Positions 9,158-18,621 are shown, counted from the first letter of the stretch. The stretch is DNA of 64,000 nucleotides from Acetobacteraceae bacterium (GCA_027482245.1 JAIXWG010000045.1:110754-174753); one strand, 5' to 3'. The notes: generated by a model not told the origin, from the sequence alone. Translations and numbers: made by a program.

Positions 9158-9642
9158 AGGTCCGGGTGACGGTGAACGGCGTGCCCCACGAGCGCGAGGT
9201 CGAGCCGCGCTTGTTGCTCAGCGACTTCCTGCGGCACGAGATCGGGCTGACCGGCACGCATGTCGGCTGCGAGCATGGCGTCTGCGGCGCCTGCACCATC
9301 CTCTGGGATGGCGAGCCGGCGCGGGCGTGCCTGGCCTTCGCGGTGCAGGCGGAGGGGCATTACATCCGCACGGTGGAGGGCCTGGCACCCGCGCCGGGCC
9401 AGCTCAACGCCTTGCAGCAGGCCTTCCAGGACAGCCACGCCCTGCAATGCGGCTACTGCACGCCGGGCATCCTGATGACGATGACGGCCTTCCTGGCGGA
9501 GAATCCGAAGCCGAGCGAGGAGGAGGTGCGCCACGCGCTGTCCGGCAACCTCTGCCGCTGCACGGGCTACCAGCACATCGTGGATGCGGTGTTGCTCGCC
9601 GCGGAGCGGCAAAACATGACGTCCGCGGAGCGCGGGGCATGA
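9154..9642 (+). CDS. molybdenum hydroxylase (2Fe-2S) small subunit
   Basis: 162-residue CoxS/XdhC-type electron-transfer subunit. The plant-type 2Fe-2S cluster cysteines are in GCEHGVCGACT (about residues 42-52) with a further Cys near 64; the second cluster uses CGYCTPG near 103 and CRCTGY near 135. No export signal is visible, so the complex is probably cytoplasmic. Its stop overlaps the large-subunit start by four bases. Confidence 0.92.
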   Translation: MKVRVTVNGVPHEREVEPRLLLSDFLRHEIGLTGTHVGCEHGVCGACTILWDGEPARACLAFAVQAEGHYIRTVEGLAPAPGQLNALQQAFQDSHALQCGYCTPGILMTMTAFLAENPKPSEEEVRHALSGNLCRCTGYQHIVDAVLLAAERQNMTSAERGA

Positions 9643-11975
9643 CGCATGCCTTTGGCAAGCCGCTGACGCGAAACGAGGACCCGCGCCTGCTGCGCGGCGA
9701 GGCGCTGTTCGTCGATGACGTCGAACTGCCCGGCCTGCTGCATGTGGCGTTCCTGCGAAGCCCGCATGCGCATGCGCGGTTGCTGTCCGTCGATCTGACG
9801 GCCGCACGCGCACGCCCCGGCGTGATCGCGGCCTATGCGGCGGAAGACCTCGGCGACTACTGGAAGCCCGGGCCGCTTCTGGTGCCGCCGCCTCCCGTGC
9901 CCGGCATGGTCTTTCATCAATGCTGCCAGGTGCCGCTGGTGAAGGACAAGGCGCGGCATGTGGGCGAACCCGTGGCGATGGTGGTGGCGGAAAGCCGCTA
10001 CGTCGCGGAAGACGCGTTGGCCGACATCGTCGTGGAGTGGGAGGTGCTGGACGCGGTCGGCGACCTGGAGGCCGCGCTGCAGCCAGGCGCTGCCCTGGTG
10101 CACGACCATCTCGGCGTGAACGTGGCCGCGAAGGTCCACCAGCATCGCGGCGACTATGCCGCGGCGGCGCGCGCGGCGGCGCTGGTCGTGAAGCGGCGCT
10201 TCACCTATGACCGCGGCGCCTCCATCCCCATGGAGACGCGCGGCGTCGTCTCGCAATGGGACCCGCGCGCGGATCGCCTGACGGTCTGGGACACGACGCA
10301 GGCGCCGGTCGTCATCCGCAACGGGCTGGCCGGCATGCTCGGCCTGAGCGAACGCCAGGTGCGCGTCGTGGCGCCGAACATCGGCGGCGGCTTCGGGCCG
10401 AAGATGATGATGTTCTATCCCGAGGAAGTGCTGGTGCCCTGGGCCGCCATGCGCCTCGGCCGGCCGGTGAAGTGGATCGAGGACCGGCTGGAGCATTTCT
10501 TCGCCACGACCCATGAGCGCAGCCAGATCCATGACGCGGAGATCGCGCTGGACGCCGAAGGGCGCATCCTAGGCGTGAAGGATGTCTTCCTGCACGACAA
10601 TGGCGCCTATGACCCCTATGGGCTGACGCTGCCGCTGAACAGCCAGTGCACGCTGCTCGGCTGCTACGTCGTGCCGGCCTATGACAGCGTCTTCACTGCC
10701 GTCTTCACCAACCGCACGCTGGTCACGCCCTATCGCGGCGCGGGGCGGCAGCACGGCGTCTTCGTGATGGAGCGGCTGCTGGACATCGCGGCGCGCGAGC
10801 TCGGCCTCGACCGGAACGAGATCAGGCGCCGCAACTTCATCCCGCCGGACGCCTTCCCCTACGACCAGGGCGTCATCTACCAGGATTTCTCCCGCCTCTC
10901 CTACGACAGCGGCAACTACGCGCCGATCCTGGCCAAGGCGCTGGACGCCATCGGCTATGACCGTTTCATCGCGGAGACGCAGCCGCAGGCGCGCGCGGAG
11001 GGCCGGGCGGTCGGCATCGGTGTCGTCTGCTATGTGGAGGGCACGGGCATCGGGCCGTATGAGGGCGCCAAGATCCAGGTGCAGGGCAGCGGCAAGGTGA
11101 GTCTCGCCACCGGCATCGGGTCGCAGGGCCAGGGCCATGCCACGGCCTTCGCGCAGGTGGTCGCCGAACAACTCGGCGTCGATATCCGCGACGTCGAGGT
11201 GACGACAGGCGACACCGACCAGTTCTACTGGGGGGTGGGCACCTTCGCGAGCCGCGGCGCCGTCGTCGCCGGCAGCGCCACGCATGAGGCCGCCAAGGTC
11301 GTGCGCCAGAAAATCCTGAAGACCGCCGCGCGCCACTTCGAATGCGCGGAGGAAGACCTGGTGCTGGCCGATGGCAAGGTGCACGTGGTCGGCGTGCCGG
11401 ATCATGCGATCACGCTCGGCGCGCTGGCGGGCCTCGCCAACCCGATGCGCGGCGCCGTCACGCCGGGTACGGAGCCGGGGCTGGAGGCGACCTCTTATTT
11501 CGGCCCGGCCGGCGGCGCGACGGCCAGCGGCGCGCATGCAATGATCGTGGAGGTCGATCCGCTGACCTTGCGGCCCACGATCCTCGACTATGTCGTGGTG
11601 CATGACTGCGGCACGGTGATCAACCCGCTGATCCTGGCGGGGCAGATCCAGGGCGGCGTCGCGCAGGGCATCGGCAATGCCTTCTTCGAACAGCTGCATT
11701 GGGACGAACAGGGCCAGTTGATGAATGCCAGCCTGGCGGATTACCTGCTGCCGACCGCGCTCGACGTGCCGCGGATGCGGCTCGACCACACCGTGACGCC
11801 ATCGCCGCTGAATCCCCTAGGCGTGAAGGGCGCGGGAGAGGCGGGCGCCATCCCCGTCGGCGCGCTGTTTGCCCAGGCGCTGGAAGATGCGCTGGACCTG
11901 CCGGCAAAGGGAATCGAGATCCTGGAAATGCCACTCAGCCCGTCCCGCCTCTGGGAGATCAGCAACGGTGGCTGA
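9639..11975 (+). CDS. molybdenum hydroxylase large (molybdopterin) subunit
   Basis: 778-residue catalytic subunit of the xanthine oxidase superfamily. Mo-cofactor motifs include GGGFGPKM near residue 250 and the catalytic Glu in GVKGAGEAG near 730. The active-site loop reads PYRGAGR near 365, the form typical of non-CO-oxidising members, so it is not form I CO dehydrogenase. The start at ATG 9639 overlaps the small-subunit stop and matches the normal N terminus (GKPLTRNEDPRLLRG). The genes that follow encode an importer, and a barbiturase-like enzyme is convergent. The substrate is therefore inferred to be an N-heterocycle such as uracil or thymine, not proven. Confidence 0.88.
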   Translation: MTHAFGKPLTRNEDPRLLRGEALFVDDVELPGLLHVAFLRSPHAHARLLSVDLTAARARPGVIAAYAAEDLGDYWKPGPLLVPPPPVPGMVFHQCCQVPLVKDKARHVGEPVAMVVAESRYVAEDALADIVVEWEVLDAVGDLEAALQPGAALVHDHLGVNVAAKVHQHRGDYAAAARAAALVVKRRFTYDRGASIPMETRGVVSQWDPRADRLTVWDTTQAPVVIRNGLAGMLGLSERQVRVVAPNIGGGFGPKMMMFYPEEVLVPWAAMRLGRPVKWIEDRLEHFFATTHERSQIHDAEIALDAEGRILGVKDVFLHDNGAYDPYGLTLPLNSQCTLLGCYVVPAYDSVFTAVFTNRTLVTPYRGAGRQHGVFVMERLLDIAARELGLDRNEIRRRNFIPPDAFPYDQGVIYQDFSRLSYDSGNYAPILAKALDAIGYDRFIAETQPQARAEGRAVGIGVVCYVEGTGIGPYEGAKIQVQGSGKVSLATGIGSQGQGHATAFAQVVAEQLGVDIRDVEVTTGDTDQFYWGVGTFASRGAVVAGSATHEAAKVVRQKILKTAARHFECAEEDLVLADGKVHVVGVPDHAITLGALAGLANPMRGAVTPGTEPGLEATSYFGPAGGATASGAHAMIVEVDPLTLRPTILDYVVVHDCGTVINPLILAGQIQGGVAQGIGNAFFEQLHWDEQGQLMNASLADYLLPTALDVPRMRLDHTVTPSPLNPLGVKGAGEAGAIPVGALFAQALEDALDLPAKGIEILEMPLSPSRLWEISNGG

Positions 11976-12750
11976 GCCGGCGATCGCCGCGCGGAACCTG
12001 TCCCTGGTGTTCCGCACCAATGACGGGCCGGTCCATGCGCTGTCCGACGTGAACATCGACATCGCGCCGGGCGAGTTCATCTCCCTGATCGGCCCCTCGG
12101 GCTGCGGCAAGACGACGCTGCTGCGCGTGATCGCGGATCTGGAGAAGCCAACTGGGGGCAATATCCGCGTCAATGGCGCCACGCCGGAGCAGGCGCGACT
12201 GGCGCGGGACTATGGCTATGTCTTCCAGGCGCCGGCCCTGTTCCCCTGGCGCACCATCGAGGGCAACGTGATGCTGCCGCTCCAGATCATGGGGCTCTCG
12301 AAGGCCGAGCGGCAGGAGCGCGCGCGGAAGCAGCTGGCGCTGGTGAACCTTTCGGGCTTCGAGCGGAAGTTCCCCTGGCAGCTTTCCGGCGGCATGCAGC
12401 AGCGCGCCTCCATCGCCCGCGCCTTGGCCTTCGAGCCGAAGCTGCTGCTGATGGACGAGCCCTTCGGCGCGCTGGACGAGATCGTCCGCGACCACCTCAA
12501 CGAACAGCTGCTGAAACTCTGGGCCGCGACGCGCAAGACCGTGGTCTTCGTGACGCATTCGATCCCGGAGGCCGTCTTCCTCTCCACCCGCATCGTGGTG
12601 ATGTCGCCGCGGCCGGGACGGATCACGGACATCGTCGATTGCGACCTCGGCCCCGACCGGCCGCTGGAAATCCGGGAGACGCCGGAATTCCTCCGCATCG
12701 CGCAACGGGTGCGGGAGGGGCTGCGCGCGGGCCATTCCTATGAGGGCTAG
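11968..12750 (+). CDS. ABC transporter ATP-binding protein (SsuB/TauB type)
   Basis: 260-residue ATPase of the nitrate/taurine/pyrimidine uptake class. Walker A is GPSGCGKTT near residue 42, the ABC signature is LSGGMQQR near 138, and Walker B is LLLMDEPFGALDE near 160. The GTG at 11968 starts 8 bases inside the hydroxylase large-subunit gene, so translation is probably coupled. The next permease gene overlaps its end by 11 bases, confirming one operon. Confidence 0.9.
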   Translation: MAEPAIAARNLSLVFRTNDGPVHALSDVNIDIAPGEFISLIGPSGCGKTTLLRVIADLEKPTGGNIRVNGATPEQARLARDYGYVFQAPALFPWRTIEGNVMLPLQIMGLSKAERQERARKQLALVNLSGFERKFPWQLSGGMQQRASIARALAFEPKLLLMDEPFGALDEIVRDHLNEQLLKLWAATRKTVVFVTHSIPEAVFLSTRIVVMSPRPGRITDIVDCDLGPDRPLEIRETPEFLRIAQRVREGLRAGHSYEG

Positions 12751-13606
12751 CATCCTGCCGGTGCTGACCGTCTCCGCCGGCATCGTGGTGCTGTGGTACC
12801 TCGGCGCCATCTGGCTGAACTGGCAGGTGGTCTGGGACATGCAGGCGCGGGCCGGCAATGCGCCCGACCTCGCGACGATGGTGTGGCTGACGCTGTCGCA
12901 TGCGCGCCCGCTGCTGCCGGCACCGCACCAGGTGGTGGTGGAGACATGGAACAGCCTGACGGGGCCGCCCATCACCTCGCCGCGGAGCCTGGTGAACCAT
13001 GCGATGGTGACGCTGTCGGCGGCGCTGGCGGGCTTCGGGCTCGGATCGCTGGCGGGTGTGCTGCTCGCGGTCGCGATCATCCATGTGCGGGCGCTGGAAC
13101 GCAGCCTCATGCCCTGGATCATCGCCTCCCAGGCCGTGCCGGTGCTGGCGCTGGCGCCGATCGTCATCGTGGCGCTCGGCGCGCTCGGCATGACGGGGCT
13201 GATGCCGAAGGCGATCATCAGCGCCTATCTCTGCTTCTTCCCCGTCGCCATCGGCATGGTGAAGGGGCTGGCGGCGCCGGATGCGCTCTCCCGTGACCTG
13301 CTGCGCACCTATTCGGCGACGCCGGCCCAGGTGTTCTGGACGCTGCGGGTGCCGACCTCCCTCCCCTATCTTTTCGCCGGGCTGAAGGTCGCGGTCGCGG
13401 CCGCGGTCGTCGGCGCCATCGTGGCGGAGCTGCCGACGGGCGCGCAGGCGGGGCTCGGCGCGCGGCTGCTGGCAGGGTCCTATTTCGGGCAGACCCTGCA
13501 GATCTGGTCGGCGCTGACCGTCGCGGCCGTGGTCTCCGCCAGCCTGGTCGGCCTGCTGGGCCTGGCGGAGCGGCTGGTCGCGCGCCGCATGGGGGCGCGC
13601 GCATGA
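12740..13606 (+). CDS. ABC transporter permease
   Basis: 288-residue inner-membrane permease with an N-terminal membrane segment, a periplasmic stretch (about residues 30-85) and a BPD_transp_1 domain. The ATPase-coupling EAA loop is in the region LAAPDALSRDLLRTYSAT near 175. It pairs with the next permease to form a heterodimeric channel. It overlaps the ATPase gene by 11 bases and the next permease by 4. Confidence 0.87.
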   Translation: MRASILPVLTVSAGIVVLWYLGAIWLNWQVVWDMQARAGNAPDLATMVWLTLSHARPLLPAPHQVVVETWNSLTGPPITSPRSLVNHAMVTLSAALAGFGLGSLAGVLLAVAIIHVRALERSLMPWIIASQAVPVLALAPIVIVALGALGMTGLMPKAIISAYLCFFPVAIGMVKGLAAPDALSRDLLRTYSATPAQVFWTLRVPTSLPYLFAGLKVAVAAAVVGAIVAELPTGAQAGLGARLLAGSYFGQTLQIWSALTVAAVVSASLVGLLGLAERLVARRMGARA

Positions 13607-14526
13607 GGACGGCGCTGCTGGCCGCCCTGGTCGTGATCGGATTCGCCCTCGCCATCGCCGCCGTCCACGCGCCGGGCGAGCCGGGCGGGCTGGCCTGGGC
13701 GGGCATCGCCGTGACGGCAGGGCTCGCGGCCTGGCTGGTGAAGCGGCTCGGCGACCTGCCGGGCCAGGGCTGGCAGGCGCTGGCAGCCCCCCTGGTCTTC
13801 GGGGCGACCATCATCGCGCTGTGGGAAGTGCTGGTGGTGGGGTTCGAGGTGCCGATGGCGCTGATGCCCGCGCCGTCTGCCATCGCGGCGCGGATGGTCA
13901 GCGGGGCGCATCTGCTCTGGCAGGATTTCGTGCAGACCTTCCTCAAGGCCGTGCTGGCGGGCTACGCCATCGGCTGCGGCGCCGGGTTCCTGATGGCCTT
14001 GCTCGCGGACCGCGTGCCCTTCCTGCGACGAGGCCTGCTGCCCATCGGCAACCTGGTCGCGGCGCTGCCGGTCGTCGGCATCGCGCCGATCATGGTGATG
14101 TGGTTCGGCTTCGACTGGCCCTCCAAGGCCGCGGTCGTCGTCGCCATGACTTTCTTCCCGATGCTGGTGAACACAGTGGCGGGGCTCGCCGCGGCCGGCG
14201 CGCTGGAACGCGACCTGATGCGCAGCTACGCGGCCGATCACGGCCGGACGCTTCTGCTGCTGCGCCTGCCGGCCGCCCTGCCCTTCGTCTTCACGGCGCT
14301 GAAGGTGAACGCACCGCTCGCCCTGATCGGCGCCATCGTGGCGGAGTTCTTCGGATCCCCCACCACCGGCATGGGTTTTCGGATCACGACGGAGGCCGCG
14401 CGCCTGGCCCTCGACATGGTCTGGGCGGAAATCGTTGTGGCGGCGGTGGTCGGTTCGGCATTCTACGGCGCCATGGCGCTGATTGAGCGGCGGGTGACCT
14501 TCTGGCACCCGTCGATTCGCGGCTGA
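13603..14526 (+). CDS. ABC transporter permease
   Basis: 307-residue second permease of the same importer. Two N-terminal membrane segments (about residues 1-55) precede the BPD_transp_1 domain; the EAA-type coupling loop lies in AAAGALERDLMRSYAA near 195. The ATG overlaps the previous stop. The downstream substrate-binding protein gene follows after 19 bases, giving the order ATPase-permease-permease-binding protein. Confidence 0.87.
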   Translation: MRTALLAALVVIGFALAIAAVHAPGEPGGLAWAGIAVTAGLAAWLVKRLGDLPGQGWQALAAPLVFGATIIALWEVLVVGFEVPMALMPAPSAIAARMVSGAHLLWQDFVQTFLKAVLAGYAIGCGAGFLMALLADRVPFLRRGLLPIGNLVAALPVVGIAPIMVMWFGFDWPSKAAVVVAMTFFPMLVNTVAGLAAAGALERDLMRSYAADHGRTLLLLRLPAALPFVFTALKVNAPLALIGAIVAEFFGSPTTGMGFRITTEAARLALDMVWAEIVVAAVVGSAFYGAMALIERRVTFWHPSIRG

Positions 14527-14545
14527 CAACGAAGGAGAGACAGGG

Positions 14546-15556
14546 ATGGTGATGGGATCGATGCGGCGCGCCGTGCTGGGCGGGCTGGTGGGGCTGGGGA
14601 TGCTGGCGGGTGGTGCCGCGGCGCAGGCCCAGGAGCGCGTCAATCTGCAACTCAAGTGGGTCACGCAGGCGCAGTTCGCGGGCTACTACGTCGCCCAGGC
14701 CCGCGGCTTCTACCGCGCCGCCAACCTCGATGTCCGCATCGCGCCGGGCGGGCCCGACATCGCGCCGCCGCAGGTCATCGCCGGCAACCGAGCCGACGTC
14801 ATCGTGGAATGGATGCCCGCCGCCCTGGCCAGCCGGGAGCGTGGCGTGCCGCTGGTGAACATCGCGCAGCCCTTCAAGCGGTCCGGCATGATGCTGACCT
14901 GCCGGGCGGAGACGGGCATCCGCACGCCCGCCGACCTCCGCGGCAAGACGCTCGGCGTCTGGTTCTCCGGCAACGAGTATCCCTTCCTGGCCTGGATGTC
15001 GCGCCTCGGCTACCCGACCAATGGCACGCCGCAGGGCGTGCGCGTGCTGCGCCAGGGCTTCAACGTGGATCCGCTGCTGCAGCGCCAGGCGGATTGCGTC
15101 TCCACCATGACCTACAACGAATACTGGCAGGTCATCGACGGCGGCTTCCGTCCGGAGCAGCTCCAGGTCTTCCGTTATGAGGAGCAGGGCGTGGCGACGC
15201 TGGAGGATGGGCTCTACGTGCTCGAAAACCGCCTGAACGATGCCGCCTTCGTGGCGCGGATGGCGCGCTTCGTCCGCGCCTCCATGCAGGGTTGGGACTG
15301 GGCGCGGCAGAACCCGGATGCGGCGGCGCAGATCGTGCTGGATAACGATGCCTCCGGCGCGCAGACCATCGCGCATCAGCGCCGCATGATGGGCGAGATC
15401 GCCCGCCTGCTGGATACCGAGAGCGGTGGCCGCCTGGCGCAGGCCGATTACGAGCGCACGGTGCAGACGCTGCTGTCCTCCGGCGGTGATTCGCCGGTGA
15501 TCAGCCGGGCACCGACCAATGCCTGGACCCACGCGGTGGTGGACGCCATCCGCTGA
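14546..15556 (+). CDS. NMT1/THI5-like ABC substrate-binding protein
   Basis: 336-residue periplasmic binding protein. A cleavable signal peptide (hydrophobic core about residues 8-25, ending AQAQ) precedes NLQLKWVTQAQFAGYYVAQ, the opening strand of the NMT1/THI5 family that includes the pyrimidine binder ThiY and the riboflavin binder RibY. A strong AAGGAGA ribosome site lies upstream of ATG 14546. Being last in the operon with a molybdenum hydroxylase, it probably delivers that enzyme's aromatic N-heterocyclic substrate; this is an inference. Confidence 0.85.
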   Translation: MVMGSMRRAVLGGLVGLGMLAGGAAAQAQERVNLQLKWVTQAQFAGYYVAQARGFYRAANLDVRIAPGGPDIAPPQVIAGNRADVIVEWMPAALASRERGVPLVNIAQPFKRSGMMLTCRAETGIRTPADLRGKTLGVWFSGNEYPFLAWMSRLGYPTNGTPQGVRVLRQGFNVDPLLQRQADCVSTMTYNEYWQVIDGGFRPEQLQVFRYEEQGVATLEDGLYVLENRLNDAAFVARMARFVRASMQGWDWARQNPDAAAQIVLDNDASGAQTIAHQRRMMGEIARLLDTESGGRLAQADYERTVQTLLSSGGDSPVISRAPTNAWTHAVVDAIR

Positions 15557-15563
15557 GCCGCAC

Positions 15564-15588
15564 AGGGGACCGCCGCGCGCGGTCCCCT
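15564..15588. terminator. bidirectional stem-loop between convergent genes
   Basis: AGGGGACCGC (15564-15573) pairs perfectly with GCGGTCCCCT (15579-15588) over a CGCGC loop. It lies between the binding-protein stop and the convergent amidohydrolase stop, whose TAG overlaps the right arm. There is no long T run, but the position and perfect 10-base stem suit a shared terminator. Confidence 0.65.
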
Positions 15589-16651
15589 ATTCCCGGGCAA
15601 ACACACAGACGAGGCCGCCGCCCGGCGGCCCCTGGTGTTCCGCCCCGCCGCTGACGAAAACCCGGCCATCCCCGGTGACGGCGGCGACGATGGCGCCGAG
15701 CGCGCCCCGCAGATGCCGCTGCGCATCGATATCCGTATCGCCCAGCATGGTATGCCGCGCGTCGCGGATATGCCCGGCCTTGTCGGGCTCCCCCTTCGCG
15801 ATCACGCCGAGCACGCGGCGGCTGTCCTGCACCGAGGGCGACGCGTCCAGCCCCGCCGCCTGGCAGGCGGCGATGACACCCTCCAGGTCGAGAAGGTCGC
15901 GCATCGGCGCGACACCAGCCCTGATGCCCGGCGTCCAGCCCGCGGCGCGGCCGATCACCACCACCTCGTTGCACGTCACCTCGATGCCCGAGGAGATGCT
16001 GACGCGATTGGAGAAATGCTGGACGTCGCGCAGCAGCGCGGCCTCCGTCCCCGCTTCCGGCGCGATGTCACCGATCGCGATGCCCGCACCGAAGGCCGCC
16101 GCGGCGCGGGACAGCGCCATCAGCACGCGCGGATCGCTGCTGCGGGCGTCGGGCCCGGGCGCCAGGGCGCAGGGCGCCTTTACCTGGACCAGCGCCACAT
16201 CCTCGGCCCGCGTGATGCCGGCATCGGCCATGGCGGCGCGGACGGCGGCTGAGACGGCCTCGATCTGCGCGACGCGGCCGATGGTCGCGGCCGGCGTCGG
16301 CGGGCTGAAGGCGCTGCCGAGCGCGAGCCCCGCCTCGCCACCCGCATCGCGCGCCACGGCGAAGACCATGTAGTGCGGGGACAGCGCCCCCTCCGTGCCG
16401 CCGGACAGCACGCAGGGGATGCGGGCCGCCAGCGCCTCCGGCGTACCGCCCGTGTGCCGCGCGAGCAGCAGCATCAGCGACTGCGTGAAGAAGCCGCGCG
16501 TAAAGTCGTTGAGGCCGCCATTGCCCTCGGTCTTGCCGATCACGGCGCGGACGTCGCCGGCGCGGATGGTGCCGGCCTCGATCAGCGCGGCCAGCGCGGA
16601 GAGGTCGCCCGGATGGGCCATGGGGAGGCGATGGATGGACAGGCTCGGCAT
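15587..16651 (-). CDS. ring-opening amidohydrolase (barbiturase/cyanuric acid hydrolase family)
   Basis: 354-residue member of the AtzD/barbiturase family, which hydrolyses the ring amide of barbiturate or cyanuric acid. The three-repeat architecture shows the paired Lys/Ser active-site elements: GKTEGNGGLND near residue 37 with SGGTEGALSPH near 83; VQVKAPCAL with LSRAAAAFG in the second repeat; and VIAKGEPDKAGH with SGGAEHQGPPGG close to the C terminus. The start at ATG 16651 matches the family N terminus; longer in-frame sequence has no support. It is convergent with the molybdenum hydroxylase/ABC operon and divergent from a flavin monooxygenase. Barbiturate is favoured by context, but the sequence alone does not separate the two substrates. 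Confidence 0.87.
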   Translation of the reverse strand: MPSLSIHRLPMAHPGDLSALAALIEAGTIRAGDVRAVIGKTEGNGGLNDFTRGFFTQSLMLLLARHTGGTPEALAARIPCVLSGGTEGALSPHYMVFAVARDAGGEAGLALGSAFSPPTPAATIGRVAQIEAVSAAVRAAMADAGITRAEDVALVQVKAPCALAPGPDARSSDPRVLMALSRAAAAFGAGIAIGDIAPEAGTEAALLRDVQHFSNRVSISSGIEVTCNEVVVIGRAAGWTPGIRAGVAPMRDLLDLEGVIAACQAAGLDASPSVQDSRRVLGVIAKGEPDKAGHIRDARHTMLGDTDIDAQRHLRGALGAIVAAVTGDGRVFVSGGAEHQGPPGGGLVCVFARE

Positions 16652-16716
16652 GGCTGCAGCATAGGCGAGGTGGCGCAGGCTTTGCACGGCCCGCGCTGAA
16701 CGGACGGGACCTTTCC

Positions 16717-17868
16717 ATGCGCATCGGCATCATCGGCACGGGAGTCGCGGGCAGCCTGCTGGCGGAGGCGCTGGTGGAGGCGTCCGGCATCGAGGTCGCG
16801 GCCTTCGAACGCGTCGCGCCGGGCGAGCATGCGGAGGCCGGCACGGGGCTCAATATCGGCCCGAATGCGCTGAAGGCGCTGCGGCTCCACATGCCGAAGC
16901 GCCACGCCGCGCTGCGGGAGGCCTCTCTGCCCTGGCATCGCTGGTTCGTGGACCTGACCGATGGCATGCGGCTGTTCGACCTCGACATGCTCTCGGTCGC
17001 GGAGGAGCCGGGCGTGCGCATCCGCTGGTCGGAACTCTACCGCTTGCTGCGCGCCCCGGCGGCAGGCTGCACCCGCAACGCGCATGTGCTGGAGGCGCTG
17101 GAGGAGGATGCGGCGGGCCGCCTGGTGCCGGTGTTCCGCACGCCGGAAGGCCTGGCGCGCGACGGCGCCTTCGACCTGCTGGTCGGCGGCGATGGCCGCT
17201 ACAGCCGGCTGCGCGCGCTGACGGCGGGCGAACCCTCCAGCACGCTGCTCGGCGTCTGCATCTGGCGGCTGCTGGTGACGGAGGCCGCCGACTGCCCCTA
17301 TGACGATTATGGTCAGTGGTTCAACGGCAATGCGCGGCTGCTGTCCTTCCGTGTGCCGGGCGGCGCCGTCTACATCGCGGGCACGTTTCCGCTGAACGGG
17401 TCGGACACGATCCCGGAGGGCATGAAAACGGCCGAGGCGCAGCGCACGCTCTTCACGCCGGCAAATGGCGCCCCCTGCCCCGCCGTGGCCTGGATGCTGG
17501 ACAAGATCGAACAGCATCTGCCCGACATCCACTGGGCGCGCAGCGCGACATCCCCCGTGCAGCGCCAGGCCGCCGGCGGCCGCGCGCTGTTCCTCGGCGA
17601 CGCGGCGCAGGCGATGGTGCCGACCCTCGGCCAGGGCGCGACCCAGGCGGTAGAATGCGGCGTCGTCGCCGGCACGGTGCTGCGGCGCGGCGGCACGGTG
17701 GCGGAGATCGCGGCGCTGCGGGATCCCCGGGTGAAGTTCGTGAGCGACTTCTCCTGGGAAGCCAGCGACACGCTGGTGCCGCCCTGCGACGTCGTGGCCG
17801 GCACCCGTGCCAAGATGGAGGCACCCTTCCAGGCGAAGCTCCGCCGGCTCTACACCGACGTCGCGTGA
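16717..17868 (+). CDS. FAD-dependent monooxygenase
   Basis: 383-residue single-component flavin hydroxylase of the PHBH/UbiH superfamily. The N-terminal dinucleotide fold is GIIGTGVAGS (residues 3-12), and the second FAD motif is FLGDAAQAMVP near 290, followed by GQGATQAVECG. Substrate unknown; ring hydroxylation of an aromatic or N-heterocycle is usual. It starts 65 bases from the divergent ring-opening amidohydrolase and ends 3 bases from the convergent permease gene. Confidence 0.82.
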   Translation: MRIGIIGTGVAGSLLAEALVEASGIEVAAFERVAPGEHAEAGTGLNIGPNALKALRLHMPKRHAALREASLPWHRWFVDLTDGMRLFDLDMLSVAEEPGVRIRWSELYRLLRAPAAGCTRNAHVLEALEEDAAGRLVPVFRTPEGLARDGAFDLLVGGDGRYSRLRALTAGEPSSTLLGVCIWRLLVTEAADCPYDDYGQWFNGNARLLSFRVPGGAVYIAGTFPLNGSDTIPEGMKTAEAQRTLFTPANGAPCPAVAWMLDKIEQHLPDIHWARSATSPVQRQAAGGRALFLGDAAQAMVPTLGQGATQAVECGVVAGTVLRRGGTVAEIAALRDPRVKFVSDFSWEASDTLVPPCDVVAGTRAKMEAPFQAKLRRLYTDVA

Positions 17869-17871
17869 GGG

Positions 17872-18621
17872 CTACCGCCCCGCCCAGTGCACGAAGCGCT
17901 TCTCGAGCAGCAGGAAGAGCAGGTTGAGCGCGTAGCCCAGCGCGCCCGCCACGAAGATCGTGCCGTACATCAGCCCGCTCTCGAACAGCATCTGCGCGTT
18001 GATCACGCGGTGGCCAAGCCCGTCGGTGGAGCCGATGAACATCTCCGCCACCACGACGATCACCAGCGCGAGCGACACGCCCGCGCGCATGCCGACCAGG
18101 ATCTGGGGCAGTGCCTCCCACACCAGCACGTCGGCCATGATGCGCGGGCCGGAGGCGCCCATGATCCGCGCCGCCAGCACCCGCGTCCGACGCGCATTGA
18201 TCACGCCATAGGCCGCGTTGAAGAGGATGACGAGCGCGGCGCCGAAGGCCGCGACGGCGATCTTGGTCGATTCGCCCGGCCCGAACAGCACGATGAACAG
18301 CGGGAACATGGCGGAGGCCGGGGTGGAGCGGAAGAAATCCACGACGAATTCGACGCTGCGATAGACCCTCTCCTTCGCGCCGAGCGCGACGCCGAGCGGC
18401 ACGCCGATCGCGGTGGCGATGAGGAAGGACAACATGGTCCGCTGCACCGTCCGCCAGGTATCCAGCGCCAGCGTGCCGCGCGTCAGCGCCGCCCAGGTGT
18501 CCGTGAAGGCTTCCGCGGGCGGCGGCAGCAGGATGGGGTCCGCGACCCGCAGCCAGACGGCGACCTGCCAGAGCAGGACGAAGCCGATGGCGCCGGCGAC
18601 CGGCGCGGCAACCGTCCTCAT
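17872..18621 (-). CDS. ABC transporter permease (SsuC/TauC type)
   Basis: 249-residue inner-membrane permease with a BPD_transp_1 domain. An N-terminal membrane helix is at about residues 8-28 and the EAA-like loop containing IMGASGPRI is near 140. It is the last gene of a minus-strand run VOC protein-binding protein-ATPase-permease, and its start overlaps the ATPase stop by 4 bases. It is the only permease of this importer, so it probably acts as a homodimer. Confidence 0.87.
   Translation of the reverse strand: MRTVAAPVAGAIGFVLLWQVAVWLRVADPILLPPPAEAFTDTWAALTRGTLALDTWRTVQRTMLSFLIATAIGVPLGVALGAKERVYRSVEFVVDFFRSTPASAMFPLFIVLFGPGESTKIAVAAFGAALVILFNAAYGVINARRTRVLAARIMGASGPRIMADVLVWEALPQILVGMRAGVSLALVIVVVAEMFIGSTDGLGHRVINAQMLFESGLMYGTIFVAGALGYALNLLFLLLEKRFVHWAGR

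Noticed and set aside
9639..11975. Aerobic CO dehydrogenase large subunit
   Set aside because: The active-site loop is PYRGAGR, not the Cys-containing loop of form I CO dehydrogenase; a general molybdenum hydroxylase call is safer.
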